In this document: positions 31,985 to 45,004 of the stretch, piece after piece
Position numbering within the stretch: position 1 is the first letter of the stretch
Layout of the letters: every line of letters starts with the position of its first letter
Source of the DNA: Isoetes taiwanensis
Lineage: Eukaryota; Streptophyta; Lycopodiopsida; Isoetales; Isoetaceae
Direction: 5' to 3'
Assembly (NCBI GenBank): GCA_021234155.1
Contig: JAJEKV010000003.1
Span: forward strand, 7,070,413 to 7,134,412
Length of the DNA stretch: 64,000 nucleotides
Notes under the pieces: generated by a model
The model's input: the letters and a program-made list of their open reading frames with translations, nothing else
Databases searched by the model: none
Told to the model about the DNA's origin: nothing
Program-made: the position numbers and the translations under genes

Positions 31985-34900
31985 AATTATAGAATGTTAG
32001 AACTAACCTTGCCATGACACCATGCACGATGCTTTTGCATTGTGAGTAATAAGTTTGTTATATGAACTAGTAGAGTAACTAACATTGCAATGCATTGAGC
32101 CAATTAAATCTGCCTTAGAAGCAAAGACTAAACACATTTGTTGTATGAGATGCTAGGCTATTGAATCAAATATAGAGAAATGTATTGGATAGCGAGAAAA
32201 TGCTTTGTGAACTTCGAAGATGAAGTCGAGGAGGCATAAACATATAAGGCGTTTAAAAGCGTAAAAGCGATAGGGATGCAACCACAATCAAGAGTCAAGA
32301 TTGTGGGTCTTGGGGGTTGGATAAAGGCTGGCATGTAGTGCCTCATGGGAGATACCTCTAAGTATGGCGACTCATGGCACCAATTCAATGAACAATTAGT
32401 TCAGTATATTAGTAAAACTTTGAATATCTAATATCGTTTGCGAAAATGCGTTGGACAACCAAAGCTAAGTGCGGGAATAGGCATGTCTGACACAACTTGA
32501 AAGCAGTCGGAGACCCAAACTCAAGCTGGGCGAAATGCCTAAAATTTATATTGACATATAATCGAAACTAAAATCGGATTGATGAGAACAATCCTAGTAG
32601 TTCGAGAATAAAAAGTCAGGGGACGGGATATTTTATAAGAGTCTGAAGCGCCTTAAGTGTTAGGCATATGAGCGAAGCTATCAGCGGACCTACATATCTT
32701 TGCGGTTGTGCAATGTTAGAAATGCCGAAATTTTGAAAAATGGCTTAAAAATGAGGGATACTCCGTATGTGTTTGCTTGCTTTGGCCCGATACCCTCTTT
32801 TGGCGTTGCCATTAAAAGCGTTTTCAGCTCTTTATAAAATGAGCTAGTTCGAAGAATTTTTAGAGTGGTAGATATGGATAGTAATGGCATTACGGCTTGT
32901 CACTTCCAACAAGGCCCAGTCATCCTTTTTAATCCTATCACGACAAAAGAAATCATTCCATCGGCTCCAAAACTAGTAAGTGTAGAGTAACATCTCCATA
33001 TAATTTGTTTCTTTTTGAACCGGGGGCTGCAACTTTCACAATTCCTCGGATTTTTTTCTTGAAATGTTGGCTGCAAACAGCTTTGGAAGCGACTATAAAA
33101 TGTACGTGATTGTTATAAAAAAAGCCAGGCAGAATGCATATAACTTAATAAGATAAATTACAACAAAAAAACCTACATTTCTTAAAGCCTGCTGATTATT
33201 ATCGCGTGAATTTCATGATATGATATCGATAAAGGAAGCCCCTCCCTTAGCGACTTATCTTGTTTCCTCAAATTTTCGAGAATTTGGATGAAGAGGAGTT
33301 CCTCTTTTTTTCCTTAGAGGACATCCTTTTTTTCTCTATGACTCTAACCCATAGCAATTTACGTTCAAAAAGCTTGCAAAAAAGAATGTCCCCTTCTTCC
33401 ATGCCCTCCTCCTGTTCAAACATACTCCATCCATCGCAAGACATATTTTGTGATCTTTGTTTCACAACTTCAACATTGTGATGTGAACCTTTTGGTCCTC
33501 GGATTAACAGAGAGAACCACTTTGCACAAATGCTTATTGAGTTTGGAAAAAGGAAGCTCTGCATAAGTATCGCCAAGATTTTAAGCAACATATTAAGCGT
33601 TACAAAAATTGAATCGACAATTTACCAAATGAAGTTTGGATCAACGGTGGGGCTGTAAAATGGGCAAGGATTCTTCCGCCATGGCCGTTCGTTCTTTTTC
33701 TCCCTCATTTTTTTCGGCGTCGTCGGTGAAGATTAGGTTTGGCCATGTCGGGCTCTACCATATCGACATATCGGCATCATTAAAATGCAAAATCATTACA
33801 GTGGCGGTGGTATATGGGATAATTTTAGATCTAAAATGTAGGTTACTAAAATTAGAATGATTGTAGGTTACTAGACCTAGGCATTTATCTGAAGGCTTTA
33901 ATTTGGGCTTTTGGACAAATTTCTATTTGTTCTTTCTTTTTCAATATTTTGTTTTAGGAATGGAAAGTGGAGGAGAATAGCTTTGTTTCCATGGTATAAT
34001 ACAAAACTTATGTAGGCTGGTTGAGTAGCAAAAGGATTAGAAGCGTTAATCAATGTTAATGTTAACATTAATGTGCTTAGCTCCTCAAATGTGTGGTCTC
34101 TTGTTGACATTGCACGAAGCGAGAATAGAATAGAAACAGGGTTTGGTTTTGTTAGCCGAAGTTTTAGACTTATTTAAGAAGCTGTAGATATTAAATTATA
34201 CAAATGAAGAAGGAAAAGGGTGATAACTTCATACTAATTAGGCAAGCGACTAGGCATATTTTTCTACATTTTGGACTTGTTCAAATGAATCACGATATAT
34301 GCCCATCGTGGTCCTCTAGTTGATCACCAATGGTAGAATCTGAGGCATGAAGTCTGTTCACATGTGATCGAGAAGTGACATGGAGGGCATGGGGGTCTTG
34401 ACTTGTTTGGTGAGGCTGGTCATGGCGGCATAAAGGTTTGCCACACATGGGCTTCTAGTGGAACTTAGAGTGTCTCTTTCCCTCCCTTGTTTATGAGGTG
34501 TAAAAAGCGAATCTATTGCGAGAATAATATAAATGTCAAAGCCCAAATGGATTCTTGAGAAAAATGGCTAGAATAATACGATGTGCACGGCACGCAAATC
34601 AAATCCACATTACACCTTGCATTTTGTTGCTATTATTTCAAGCTTCTTGATTACCATGTTTTTGTTTTACGTATATGTAAATACATGAAGAAATACTTCA
34701 CTCTTATAAGATGAAAGTTATGATCTTGAATGTATGTACATCAAATCCTTCCATGTGATGATAATTGTAAGGTATTCCCAGTCATCTAGAATGATGAACA
34801 TGTGGCAACTCGGGGAATATGAAAAAAAAATCCATGATTCTTTATGGCTCACGGAGATGGATCTTTGGATTTGGCTTGAGTGCATGGATCACATCGAGGG

Positions 34901-36807
34901 AAACTAAAAACAAAAAATTAAACAAGAGTGAGTGTCTGAATAATAACTCAAATAATATAAGCATCATTTGGTAATGCACAAGAATATGAACTAACCAACC
35001 TTGATACCATCACGAATGAAGAATCTTTGGAATGTTGTTTCCAACCAAGTCGAGAAGTTCCTTTCCCTTGTATAGAACTACACATCAAAATCCCTTGGGC
35101 TCGTGGGGAGTTTAGGGACTTCTTCTCTCATGGATTACAATTGAAAAGTGGACAATAAGTGGGGTTTGAGCCCAAGTACGTAAGAAATCAGCACAAGTCG
35201 GGTGGGATATATCATGTGTGACCTCAAAGGAAACCCTTTGCACTTGCATCATTTGCATGTACAACACGTTCTGGAATCCTCTCCTGTCAAAGCTGGGCAA
35301 GCTTCTCAACTAGATGGTAGTCTTCATGCAGCACATGCCCTGCATTTACAATTACATCACGGCTTGTATAAGATGTCCTCATTAGAAAAGGTTAATTATT
35401 GATAGGTAGAATCGTTGCTTGTAAAATGAAATAAAATAGTCCTCAGAGACGGACAAAAATAATGATTGAAAAAACGGATATCTTAGAACATACATAGAAA
35501 AAGCCCGACATTCTAATGAGCTGGCTGGTTACACTATATTAGTGTTCATAAGCTAGCGATATTATGCGGTATTCACTACGACCTTTGCGATGATGTAGGC
35601 TCAAAGCTGAAGCGCCTTGCACAAAAAAAAAAAGAACCTAAAAAAAAGCGTGAAGCTAGGAACAAGCGGAGGATGCATTTGAGACTTTACATGTCTTGTT
35701 TACGTACTCATTTGCCAAAAACTTAATGCAAATAACTCTTCAAATTGCAAAAATGAAAGAGATAAAAGGAATGTAATGTCCTTCAAGCTTTAGCAATGGA
35801 GCCGGTGAAAAAAATAAACTTGCTTGTGGCATTCATTGCACTGGATGTTTTTCAGCCTAAACTTCCATAAAACTTCCATGCTAATACAAACTTGGCATAT
35901 CTATGGCCTCCGGATCTTCAAGGTAATGCCTAACATATGATCACGGGAATGAAGGTTCTTGCCCATCTCGGGTTTTCGACCACCCTCGGCTCCATGGCGG
36001 TAAGCGAGTATTTTGCTTCATCTATATGCGGACATTTTTGGAAGAAAAAAAAACATCCATAACCAGTCCAGCACTTGCTTTATCACGGGTATAATATGGT
36101 GAAACCCCCGGTGTGTGAGTAGTGGAAATTTATCTAGATCATGTTCACGATGAGTGGAGCGAGAATCCATCCTTACTTTCTCATTTTGGAGTCATTTTAG
36201 GGTAGCATGGGGCTCATAGTATGCGCCCAGGCCAAAAAATTTCTAAAATGGGGACTGGCGCCTTGTGTGAGTAGTGGAAACTTTGTTTGGGTATATTTTG
36301 ACCAATTCGAGCAAAATAAGATCGCAACCTACTAACTTAACATCCTTAACACCATATATAACAAGTTATTTACTTATATTACTCAAACATTTCTAATACA
36401 ACAGTCTCATCTATCGGCCTTCTTTATAAATCTATTCTTGGGCCTAAAAATCTATTCTCATGGATGCTAAAATCTATTCTTATTCTTATTCTTTTATAAA
36501 TCGGGCCAGGTGCAAGTTCTTTGGCATGCAAGTTACTCTCTTGGCATAGAGTGCACAAGCCAAGGAGTCTTTAAAGTCTTTGGACTATCTCTGCTCCATA
36601 GCTTCTTGTAGGAGGGCGAGAAGCATGTCATCTCATTAACAGCTTGTCGAATTACGTGCGAGAATCTCCTCTAGAAATATCTAATTTCTCACGGCTGCTC
36701 ATTCAAACCGAGAGTCTGCGCTCAGCTTGATGAATTTCTTGGGCCATTGGGATTTTTCGGGGAGGTTTTAGGGTGTTCTCCTTGGCTGGCCTCCCACCTT
36801 CAACATA
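31985..36807. other. AT-rich, gene-poor stretch
   Basis: No recognised gene. The longest clean frame is minus-strand 33268-33591 (107 codons; starts MLLKILAILMQSFLFPNSIS, contains FEQEEGMEEGDILFCKL, ends in a Lys/Ser-rich tail), of unknown status. Short frames at 32158-32388, 32690-32890 and 33636-33860 look non-coding. GTGTGAGTAGTGGAAA occurs twice (about 36114 and 36267). Confidence 0.35.
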
Positions 36808-37408
36808 TCACACCTTGTGCTCATGATGATACTTAGAATCTGACGCATCATACATTTTCATGTATGCCTCGCATTCTACCGGTTTGTGTTTATACTTCTG
36901 TCCTCCTTGGGTGTATGATTCTCGAGTTGTCTTGCACGATGTCTTGGCGTCGGGGATTAGGCCAAGCTGGAAAGGGTGATGGCATGCCGGGTTCTTTGGT
37001 TTTGACAGTCCTCTCCTGCGCCTCCCGTGTACTTTGGTAGTGCACGTAGCGTCGTCGGACTTCGGCGTCCGAACAATGGATGTTAGGACTGCCTCTTGGA
37101 GATATTGATCCGATCTTTGGCATCTTCTTTGGCCTCCTCTTTGGGGCGAATCTTACCCTTTTTTTCTACCCTTGGCCTTGCTAGCTCTTCCCTTTACGCC
37201 ATCCTTTGCTTCTTTTCTTCTCTTTTTCTTCTTCTTGATTCTTGAGGCATCAGGCCTCCTTCTCACGGCGGCTCCTCCTTTTGATCATCCCTTCTATTAG
37301 TTTACGGAGTTCTATTCTCCATTCTCCTCCATTTCTTGGCCTCTCGAGGCCTTACGTTCGGCTGACAAAGAGCTCTTCTTTTTCTGTTTATTTTGCCTTC
37401 CTCACCAT
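36808..37408 (-). CDS. Small Lys/Arg-rich (nuclear-type) protein gene, unknown function
   Basis: ATG at 37408 (MVRKAK..), stop TGA at 36808-36810 after SKYHHEHKV. Composite frames give LSAERKASRGQEMEENGE, then a strongly basic DASRIKKKKKRRKEAKDGVK and KGRASKAKGRKKGKIRPKEE. Next come NIHCSDAEVRRRYVHYQSTR and a C-terminal KHKPVECEAYMKMYDASDSK. About 200 residues with three or four frame breaks. The poly-Lys blocks suggest nuclear or nucleolar location. Single copy in the window. Confidence 0.35.
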
Positions 37409-38216
37409 TTTATTTAGTAAGGGCCATGTTTGACATCCAGCTCAATTGCCTCCTTTGGCGTCCTAAAATTGGCTTGTAGGCTGGAGTTCGACCAAACATA
37501 AAGGGGAAACACAAATGGCAAATCCTAAGGTGTCTATTTATAGGGTTGAAATTTTTAGGATATCTCTTTGGAAAATTCATGTTATCTAGCTATTGAGAAC
37601 TTGATTATTTGGTAGCTTAGAGTACATTATTTTCTTTAGGTATAATTATTCCCCCTACTACAGTGTGGACCTGGATGCCTTTTGGAATTTCCAAAAATGT
37701 GCTAGGTGCAATGTTTGAGTGGTGACACTTTTGATCCTTAATTTATCTTTTCCTTTTAGTTTCTTAGTGTCCTAATACGTTTTCCTAGCTCGGTTTTTAT
37801 TTGAAGCTTCTTGATCCTATCTTATCGTGATTGTAACCCTATCATTTCTGGTTAACTATGGTCCACTACTCAAAAGTGTAGCCATAAGGCATTTTGGAAC
37901 TTCAAAAGTGCGTTCAGCGTCTTGTATGAAGTAATGACATTCTAATGGCCAAAATTTTCAAGTTCTAATAAAATTTAATCTTATATTTTGCTATGTATCC
38001 TAGTTAATTCCTTATAAACCATCATTCAATTAAATTGGGTTTATGTCTTAATTTTGGGACAAATTTCATATTGCATGTTTTTAGTAGCATATTCAAATTC
38101 ACACATTTCACCTCAAAATTATGAAAACGTAATATCATGTTATTTACAAAATAGTCAATATTTCACAATATAGCACCATATCATAAAAGCGTGATAACAA
38201 AAATTTACATAGTTAT
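37409..38216. other. Spacer between the Lys-rich gene and the transposase-like gene
   Basis: AT-rich. Two diverged segments (about 37670-37735 and 37880-37960) share GCATTTTGGAA(T/C)TTC..AAA(A/G)TG with a similar following order, suggesting an old local duplication. No ORF supported. Confidence 0.35.
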
Positions 38217-40996
38217 TCAACTTTCTTCAAGCACCCCAATGATATCATAGCCTTCTTCGACATCACGAGGGTATTGTAATTCTCGCATTTCTATTTTGGA
38301 ATAGTGTTTGGAGTCCATGAGTACAAAACACTTTCATAGTCTAGCCAAAGATCGAGGATCACTTTCGTTTTCTCCTCCATTTCTTTGTCCAACAATCGAG
38401 TACCTTTCTTTTATCCGATCATCGTTGGTCAAGCGATGCCTTTGGACACCACCATTCCACCGCACATGGTTGAAGTTAATATTACCTTCTTCTTTGCAAA
38501 TATCGGAGATAGTGAACCCCAACCACCTTTGGATATGTATCTAAATCTGGCTGGCTTTACTACCACAAATTGGTGGCATTCCAAGTCGATTGGAAGGTTC
38601 ATAAGCATCCATGCCTAGAAACTTTGGCCTATTGTTCTTAGGACCAACATAGTGTTTGTCGAGGAAGGAGGAGGAGCATATTGCTTGCGAATGCTACTTA
38701 CGGTGTCATCAAAATCCTCGGCACACTGCTAAGGTCTTCCACCTAGTTTTAGGCAACCACCCTTCTTTCAATTCATCGAGGATGTGTCTATCTCCCCAAC
38801 GGGTTAATCACCTTCTTCGGTAAGCCACCAAGGCGGTTGGTGTCATCGGATTGGTTTGCCAATGCTTTATATAGTCTTGGATTCCTTCCTTAGTCAATCC
38901 CAATTGCTTCACTTCTTGAGTAGGTTTTAAAGCTTTTGGTTGACCTAGAGGTATCATAGGCTTGCCATTCTCATCTCTCGCCATATTTCCTCCCCTCCTC
39001 TCCACTCATCCTCTGAAGGTCTCATCTTCCATTGGAAGATTGGAATCCCATCTCTCACCCAAAAGTGAGCTGGAGGCACGGAATGACCTTCAAGATCCAA
39101 TGTATAACCATCCACAAAGCTCTTCCAATCGGGGCACTTCTTCTATGAGAAGCTATAGGGTTTGGAGTAGTGCATTCATGCAAGATTTCCATTAGCCTAG
39201 GAAAGTTGGTCCTTTGTTCTTTGCCCGGTATACAACTATATTTGCCAAATAATGCATCCACATCCTCATGGGTATGCGGGGCATAGAAACCCTAAATTAA
39301 CTCTTTCAAATATCCCCACGGTTTGTTAAGTAGGATAGGAAAGAAAACATCCACTGTTCTTATTTTTGGCGGCACAATTATCAAGTTGCAAAGAAACCTT
39401 TTGGGTAGATCTTGAGGGTTTATGCGTGAAGTTGAAGCTCCAACATGTTCATTAGACCCATGCTTCCTAAACCTTGCCTTGCTGAACTTTTCAATATTGT
39501 TAGGGTTTCCATCTAACAATGCTCTATGTAGTGCACGGCTAGGTTTGTAAGGTCACTGGAGGTGACCATTGTATCCATTTTCATAGTTTCTCAAACACCT
39601 CATGATACTCCCAATATGAAAATCACGGACCATCACTCCACAACTCAAACTAAAATGGCCATAGTAGGTTTGATTACGCCCATGCAAGATTGCCCCTTGA
39701 TCATTGAGATACGTAAAGGGTATGATCTTCCACATGACTTTGGTATGTACTTGAATTGTGGAAGACAAGTCTTTTTGCTGGTCCATCTTGTCATGTATAA
39801 TACATAAATAGTTATTGGGTTCCAATGCGGATAAAGTCCTCCACATCCAATAACATGATCTACATGATAGTTGGTGGAGTCATATGGTCCTTCATATGCT
39901 CCCTTATCCTAGCCCTTTGACTAGGTTGCCGGTCTTATCAAGAGTCTCCTTCAACTTAGCACATAAATTGCACTTTGCAAAGTTGTTTTGAAGTTGCTAT
40001 GGTGACATGATTGAAATGCTTCTTCCATAACCTACTAAAGCTAGGTTGGGATATTGGAAGAATTCCCAATTCTCGAAGTAGGGAATTCACTTCTTCAAAA
40101 TACTCTTTTTGAGTACAATGTGATGGCAACCTTTTCTCAACAAGCTGCTCTTCCCTTTTCATCCCTTACGCTTTTTTGTGTGGCATAGACTCGCATTGAA
40201 ATCAATATATTTTTCAAATATCTCCCTGGCGGCCGGGGGGTCCTAATTTGTTGGTCTCAACAAACCATTATTTCCATGTAAAGCAATCTGTTCCCCTCTG
40301 CATTTTTTTTTTTTTGCCAATTATGCCATGAAGAAGTTGGAATTGCATGGATACTCGCCATGCTTTTGCACATATCCATTTGCCTAGCAAAGGGTATCTT
40401 TTTGTTTGGGTTTCTTTCATCTTGAAGTGCATGCTTTCGAAGATTGTGTACATGTAGGTCCTCCTCTCATCAGCGATTGTACTCTTGAAAAGTGGCTCTT
40501 GCTTCCACCAATTGTTCTATTGTGAAGAATTGCATACAATCACTCAACAACAATCGAGGCCCCTAACCTTCACCATTGTCTCACGTTTGGTGTCACTAAT
40601 CAACTTGGCTCTTTTGCTAGGATAATGTCGGCAAGCGATACTTCTCCCCTTTTGCCTAGGTTTAGAGTTCCAGCGCCAATGGATCAATATCAAGACAATC
40701 ATTGTCCCCAACAACCTCGGGCTACGGAAAAATATAATCCTCCACAAATTGAACACTACTTATAGGCCATGCCATGATGCAAGGAACCTCAATTGCTTGA
40801 CACAACCAAAACATTCCTTGTCACCCAAACCTTTACCTTTCGGTTGTCTTCCAACATGAAATTGCAATACCAATATTGTCTTCCCCTAGCCTTTCATCAT
40901 TAACGGCTTGACCGGGGATGCGCTAGCACAATGACTCCTTGGCCTACTATTTCCTTGTTGCACTTGTGCATGATTCTCACCTTCTTGTTCCTCCAT
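38217..40996 (-). pseudogene. DUF7869-like transposase-related gene, copy 2, full span
   Basis: The start ATG is at 40996 (protein begins MEEQEGENHAQV) and the stop TGA at 38217-38219, after ...GVLEES. Motifs in order are the N-terminal acidic segment, the KCNLCAKL Cys pair, HDKMDQQK, D.HIGSIMRCLRN, HTHEDVDALFGK near 39260, 'VDGYTLDLEGHS' near 39100, and a basic C-terminal region. HTHED(V/I)D is a signature of the DUF7869 group, and the spacing of the blocks fits it. About 925 codon equivalents is a full-length size for such proteins. The frame is broken repeatedly. Plus-strand units begin about 500 bp upstream, so the intervening spacer may be a divergent promoter region. Catalytic activity cannot be judged. 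Confidence 0.6.
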
Positions 40997-41445
40997 TGCA
41001 CCCTACTATAGAGGGACTAATTGTTTTTCTTCAACATTCTTGCTAGGAGTTGGTTTTCATTGATATTGCTCTTTTCACCATCTTGAGTTGGAGGGGCACC
41101 ATTGACCTAGGCAAATTGCACCCTTTTTTAGTCAATGAGTAAGAAAAATTATTACACCATAAGATAAAAAAAATACATTACATTTATGGAATATGTAGAG
41201 GTAAATCAAATTTTTTTAAAAGCAAGAAATTCCTTGGAAATAGGTTTAATATAATAATAACAATGGTAAAAGCGAAATCATTTAAAACAAAATTTTCATG
41301 GCAACAACAAAGGAAATGACATTTATATAAATATATCAAATTTTAATTATCGAAAATTTGGATATATGATTCTGAAAAAGACATATAACTAATAGGCGTG
41401 AGAATTTATTATCCATAATAATATACCCTAGATAATATAGGCTGG
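40997..41445. other. AT-rich spacer between divergent units (copy 2)
   Basis: Nearly identical to 2198-2640 apart from homopolymer lengths. It probably holds the 5' regulatory region of the minus-strand transposase-like gene. No further feature was recognised. Confidence 0.5.
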
Positions 41446-41560
41446 CGGGAATTTAAAATGCGCTGGCGTGTTATTTGAGGCAATTAATTATTCAGCTAAG
41501 AGCTAATTAACCCTATATAAATCCGGTTCCGCTCTCAAGACCATTACGTCCCAATTTTTT
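41440..41560 (+). promoter_or_regulatory. Promoter module 1, copy 2
   Basis: Same layout as 2640-2760: GCGCTGGCGTG at about 41460, then CTATATAAAT at 41513-41522. The acidic gene's ATG lies at 41601. Confidence 0.55.
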
Positions 41561-41600
41561 TTTTTACGCCGCCATGAGGCGTTAAAGCCTCTGGCGCTTC

Positions 41601-42180
41601 ATGAAGAACCGAGGTCTCGTCAAAGAGGCGTCGGGTTGAGAAAAACCCTCTCTTCCCCAGCTCATCGATTTCCTTGCCCAATTCTCCTCGATTCGATTGA
41701 GGAGGATGATGATCTTGATTTTGAAGAGGGAGTTGAGCTCCTCGATTCCTCGATTACGAAAGGAGGAAGAGGAGGAAGAGGAGGAGTTGGAGGAAGAGGA
41801 GGAGATGTCCTCCCAAGAGCATGAAACGCTCTGCTTGAGGGTTGGCTTGACCACGAAAGAGAGAATGAAATCTCGAAGAAGAAGGAGGAGGAGGAAGAGG
41901 AGGAGGAGGGGAGGAAGAGGATGAGGAGGAAGGTCGAGAATTGACCCGGTTTTTAGAATAGGTGAGAGATGAGCGAGGTTTGCATGTCATTTTTTTTTTT
42001 TTTTTTCACCTTTCTTTCTTTTCTAACACCTTTCTTTCTTCTTTGTTCGGGCGTGGAAGATCAATGATCACGAGATCCGGTGCATCTTGTAAAAAAGCCC
42101 GGGCATTTTGTAAAGCCCGGGCATTTTGTAAAAGCCATTCTTGGCATCTGTACATATCAATTTTGAATGAAATCAAATAG
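41601..42180 (+). CDS. Small acidic Glu-rich protein gene, copy 2
   Basis: The ATG at 41601 gives the same basic start (MKNRGLVKEASG in one frame, with a frame break next to it), then the Glu-rich tract. Copy 2 preserves IEEDDDLDFEEGVELLDSS, which copy 1 loses to a frameshift. The putative intron is 41962-42050. Its expected acceptor CAG reads CGG here, while copy 1 reads CAG, which argues for a miscall. Exon 2 ends with ..SILNEIK before a stop near 42180. Confidence 0.4.
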
Positions 42181-42589
42181 TTTTCTTCACAAACTTTTTT
42201 CTTCAAGCAGTTTTCTTCAAAGCAGTTTTTACGTACATAAAAATATTTTGAATGAAATCAAAGCATTTTCTCAAGCATTTTGTCTCCAAAGTGTTTTCTC
42301 CAAAATTTTGTCTACGCATTTGTGTCAACAAAACAAAGTCTAGGGGAACACTATAAATCAATCGATTGGCCCGGTATAGGAAATTTTCCTATCGACCTAA
42401 AACAATTCCCCAACTCAACAAGTCATTTTTTAGCCTTGATAATTTTGCCTTTAAAATTATTTTTAATTTAGCCTATATAAAATTTGAAATTCTTTTTTTT
42501 GAATGCAATGAATGGAATAAAATGGTGAGAATTTATTGCATGAAATGCAATATTCTCCATATATACCATATACATGTCGTAATGCGGCG

Positions 42590-42695
42590 GGGAAGGCAAA
42601 TGCATGCCCGTGTTAATTCAAGCAATCAATTATTCACGCTAACTTATTTCTAATTGTGCCTATATAAATCCATTTTACGCTCTCAAAGTTCCTAC
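42590..42695 (+). promoter_or_regulatory. Promoter module 2, copy 2
   Basis: Counterpart of 3790-3910. The TATA box CTATATAAAT lies at about 42660-42669, and the downstream CGCTCTCAAAG block is conserved. Confidence 0.5.
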
Positions 42696-43369
42696 ATTTT
42701 CTTCCTTCCTTCATACGATTTGCGGTTTAAACCTGGCGTGTTTGGATCGCCCGTCGAAATCTTGGTGGCGGATTTATATTCATCAATGTTAGATGTTTGG
42801 TTTTCGGCAATTCCTAACTTACTAAAAGACTCGCCTTTTGTTACGTAGCATCGTAGCGAGAGGACATCGGAGACTTCAGAATTAAAACCAAAAAGAGGAG
42901 GACTAAGGTCTGCGAATCGAAAAGCCTCGAATTAAAACCACAAGCATCTATCCTCCTTCGGCCTCGAGAACTCAAGGTTAGTTTTCATTTAGTTTTAAGT
43001 ATCATCTCAATGGCGGGTTTAATCCAAGAAGACAAGCTTTTGCATTTGCTTTCGGCGAGAGGAAGCGGATGATGTTTATGAAAACGAGAATAGTTTTTAT
43101 AAACTTCATACGCTTCTTTTGTTCAGTAAATTCTTGAGTTTCTCTTCTGAATTAATCATGCTATTGCATGCAAGTTTCTATTATGAATGTGTAGTAGAAA
43201 GCATTAGAAAAATACGAAAGATAATATTTGAAACACGCTAAAAGCGTGTTTTAGAATAATCTTAGCCTTCAACATGAATACTGCATTTCGGCGTGCATTC
43301 AGCGAGGAGGGAAAAAAAAACACATGCTGGATAGATAAGTAAATAGATAAAGGCCGGGCAATTATTTAC

Positions 43370-43512
43370 CGCGGCGGCTCTTGAATACCGCCCGGCGTGT
43401 ATAGTTTTCCTATATAGCGGTTTACCGCGGCGGCGTGCAAACAATTGTATCCCTACTTTCAACTTTTACGCTAAACGCGGGCGTGTCTCTTAATTTCTAA
43501 GTTTATAAATAA
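43370..43512 (+). promoter_or_regulatory. GGCGTG motif cluster plus TATA box, copy 2
   Basis: Same arrangement as 4575-4722: CGCCCGGCGTG near 43392, GCGGCGTGC near 43430, GGGCGTGTC near 43482, and TTTATAAATAAA at 43502-43513. The GC motifs are where most differences from copy 1 fall. Confidence 0.45.
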
Positions 43513-43558
43513 AGAAATATAACCGCCCGGTGAATACGATACTAAAGCTCACTTCCTA

Positions 43559-44285
43559 TTGATAGATGCGGGTTACATTAATCACCGGTTGGTGGCGAAG
43601 ATGGATTGGAATTACATTTGGGCCAGCAATCACCACCGGCCCGACTCGGTTTGGCTCCAATCTCGGTCGGTTGAACGCGGTAGAGCACCGGTTAAATTTT
43701 GGAGCACCGATCTTGCAACCCACAGGTACTTGGATCAAGTAATGATGATGGCGGCCTTGCGGGGCAATGATAGATCGGGCTCTGGGGCCCTTGCAATCGC
43801 CGCGGAGGCTCGCCCTCTTATCTAATCGCCGAGAATGCGGTACATGCATTGATCGAGAAGTGAATCTCGCATCCGTCATTTCGAGATTCAAAATGAGGCT
43901 GCGTTTCTTAGTGGTTAGCCTCTATGCCGGATGCCCCAACACGAACCACTACCACAGGCGGTATCACGATGCAATGGAGATGGCTCAACCAATGGAACCA
44001 CTACGCTTGGAGCTATCACGATGCATTGGAGGTTCAACCAATGGGCGAGGAGGTGGAAGCGGGGGGAGGAGGAGGAGGAGGTGGAGGTGGAGGCGGGGGG
44101 GGTGGTGGAGCTAGAGCACGGTGTTTTTCTTTGGGGTTTTACGAGAAGAATTCACTATGCCTGCAATGGAAATGGGAGTATCGATAGCCCGGCTACTCGA
44201 TGGCCCGGGCTTGAAAGCGATAGTGCGGGATTTTTGTGCGGTTTATCCGGTTTATCGGATTATATACAATTGTAATCTTTTTCCA
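43559..44285 (+). CDS. Uncharacterised Gly-rich protein gene, copy 2
   Basis: The first 88 codons are open in one frame here (43559-43825; MIDAGYINHRLVAKMDW... to ...AAEARPLI), which supports that frame for the disrupted copy 1. The Gly tract at 44050-44110 is longer than in copy 1. The C-terminal YPVYR segment and the poly(A)-like site are conserved. Function unknown. Confidence 0.35.
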
Positions 44286-44311
44286 ATGAATACAACAAAT
44301 TTTGTCTACTT

Positions 44312-44572
44312 CTATATTTCTACAATGTAATACATGTTACATACCTTTTTAAAAGCGGTTTCTTGGCCATGCAACAAATGTTCCAACACTTTCTCCAGCA
44401 GAAGTATCCCCCAGGGGTGTCTGCGAGTAAAGCTTCATCCATAAGCGCGGTGATTAATCTTTGTAACTTCGGACATACTTATCCCGGCGAATTCCATGGC
44501 GGTTTCTGATCGGATCGATGGAGTCGATCTTGCATAATCCTACTTTCCTTTTTTGATTTGTAGTTAACATGA
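44312..44572 (-). pseudogene. TE-associated domain fragment, copy 2
   Basis: Counterpart of 5517-5771. The start MLTTNQK and the AGESVGTFVAWPRNRF block are present, but the middle is out of frame because of small indels at CG-containing sites. Confidence 0.3.
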
Positions 44573-45004
44573 AACATTCATCTTCGACCTTTGAGAAAAT
44601 TGCTATTGAACACCTACTATTGGAAATTAATGTTCAAGCTATTGGAATGAGATGAGTACCCGAGTTACGTAGCCATTCTTGAGAAGCTGATTTGAGTCTC
44701 TGAAGCTGATTTGAGAAAATTTGAAGCTATGGAAACTTCTGGCGGTCGGGGAAAAATTGAATTAGAAGAAAGATTAGGTTAACTACGTTTTAGGCGGGAT
44801 AAATTTGGCGGGATTTTAAAAACTTAATGAAAGAAGTCGTGGACGGGTCTTCGTCATTATTATTTGTATGTGTCAAGAATATTTGGCTTGCATTTTGTGT
44901 TTTCTTGAAATTCAAATTTCTCTATTTTCGTCTGGTAGAAAAAGCTATTTCTTGGCGGCTCGGGCGTATCGGCGACCAGGCCTCTGTTACTAGGCGACTC
45001 GGAG

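Noticed and set aside
37670-37960. Possible tandem duplication around GCATTTTGGAA
   Set aside because: Similarity is short and weak, not enough to define units; mentioned only in the spacer entry.
43556-43891. 111-codon minus-strand ORF opposite the Gly-rich gene
   Set aside because: The plus-strand frame has an upstream TATA box, continues into the Gly tract and is supported by both copies. The minus frame is not open in copy 1.
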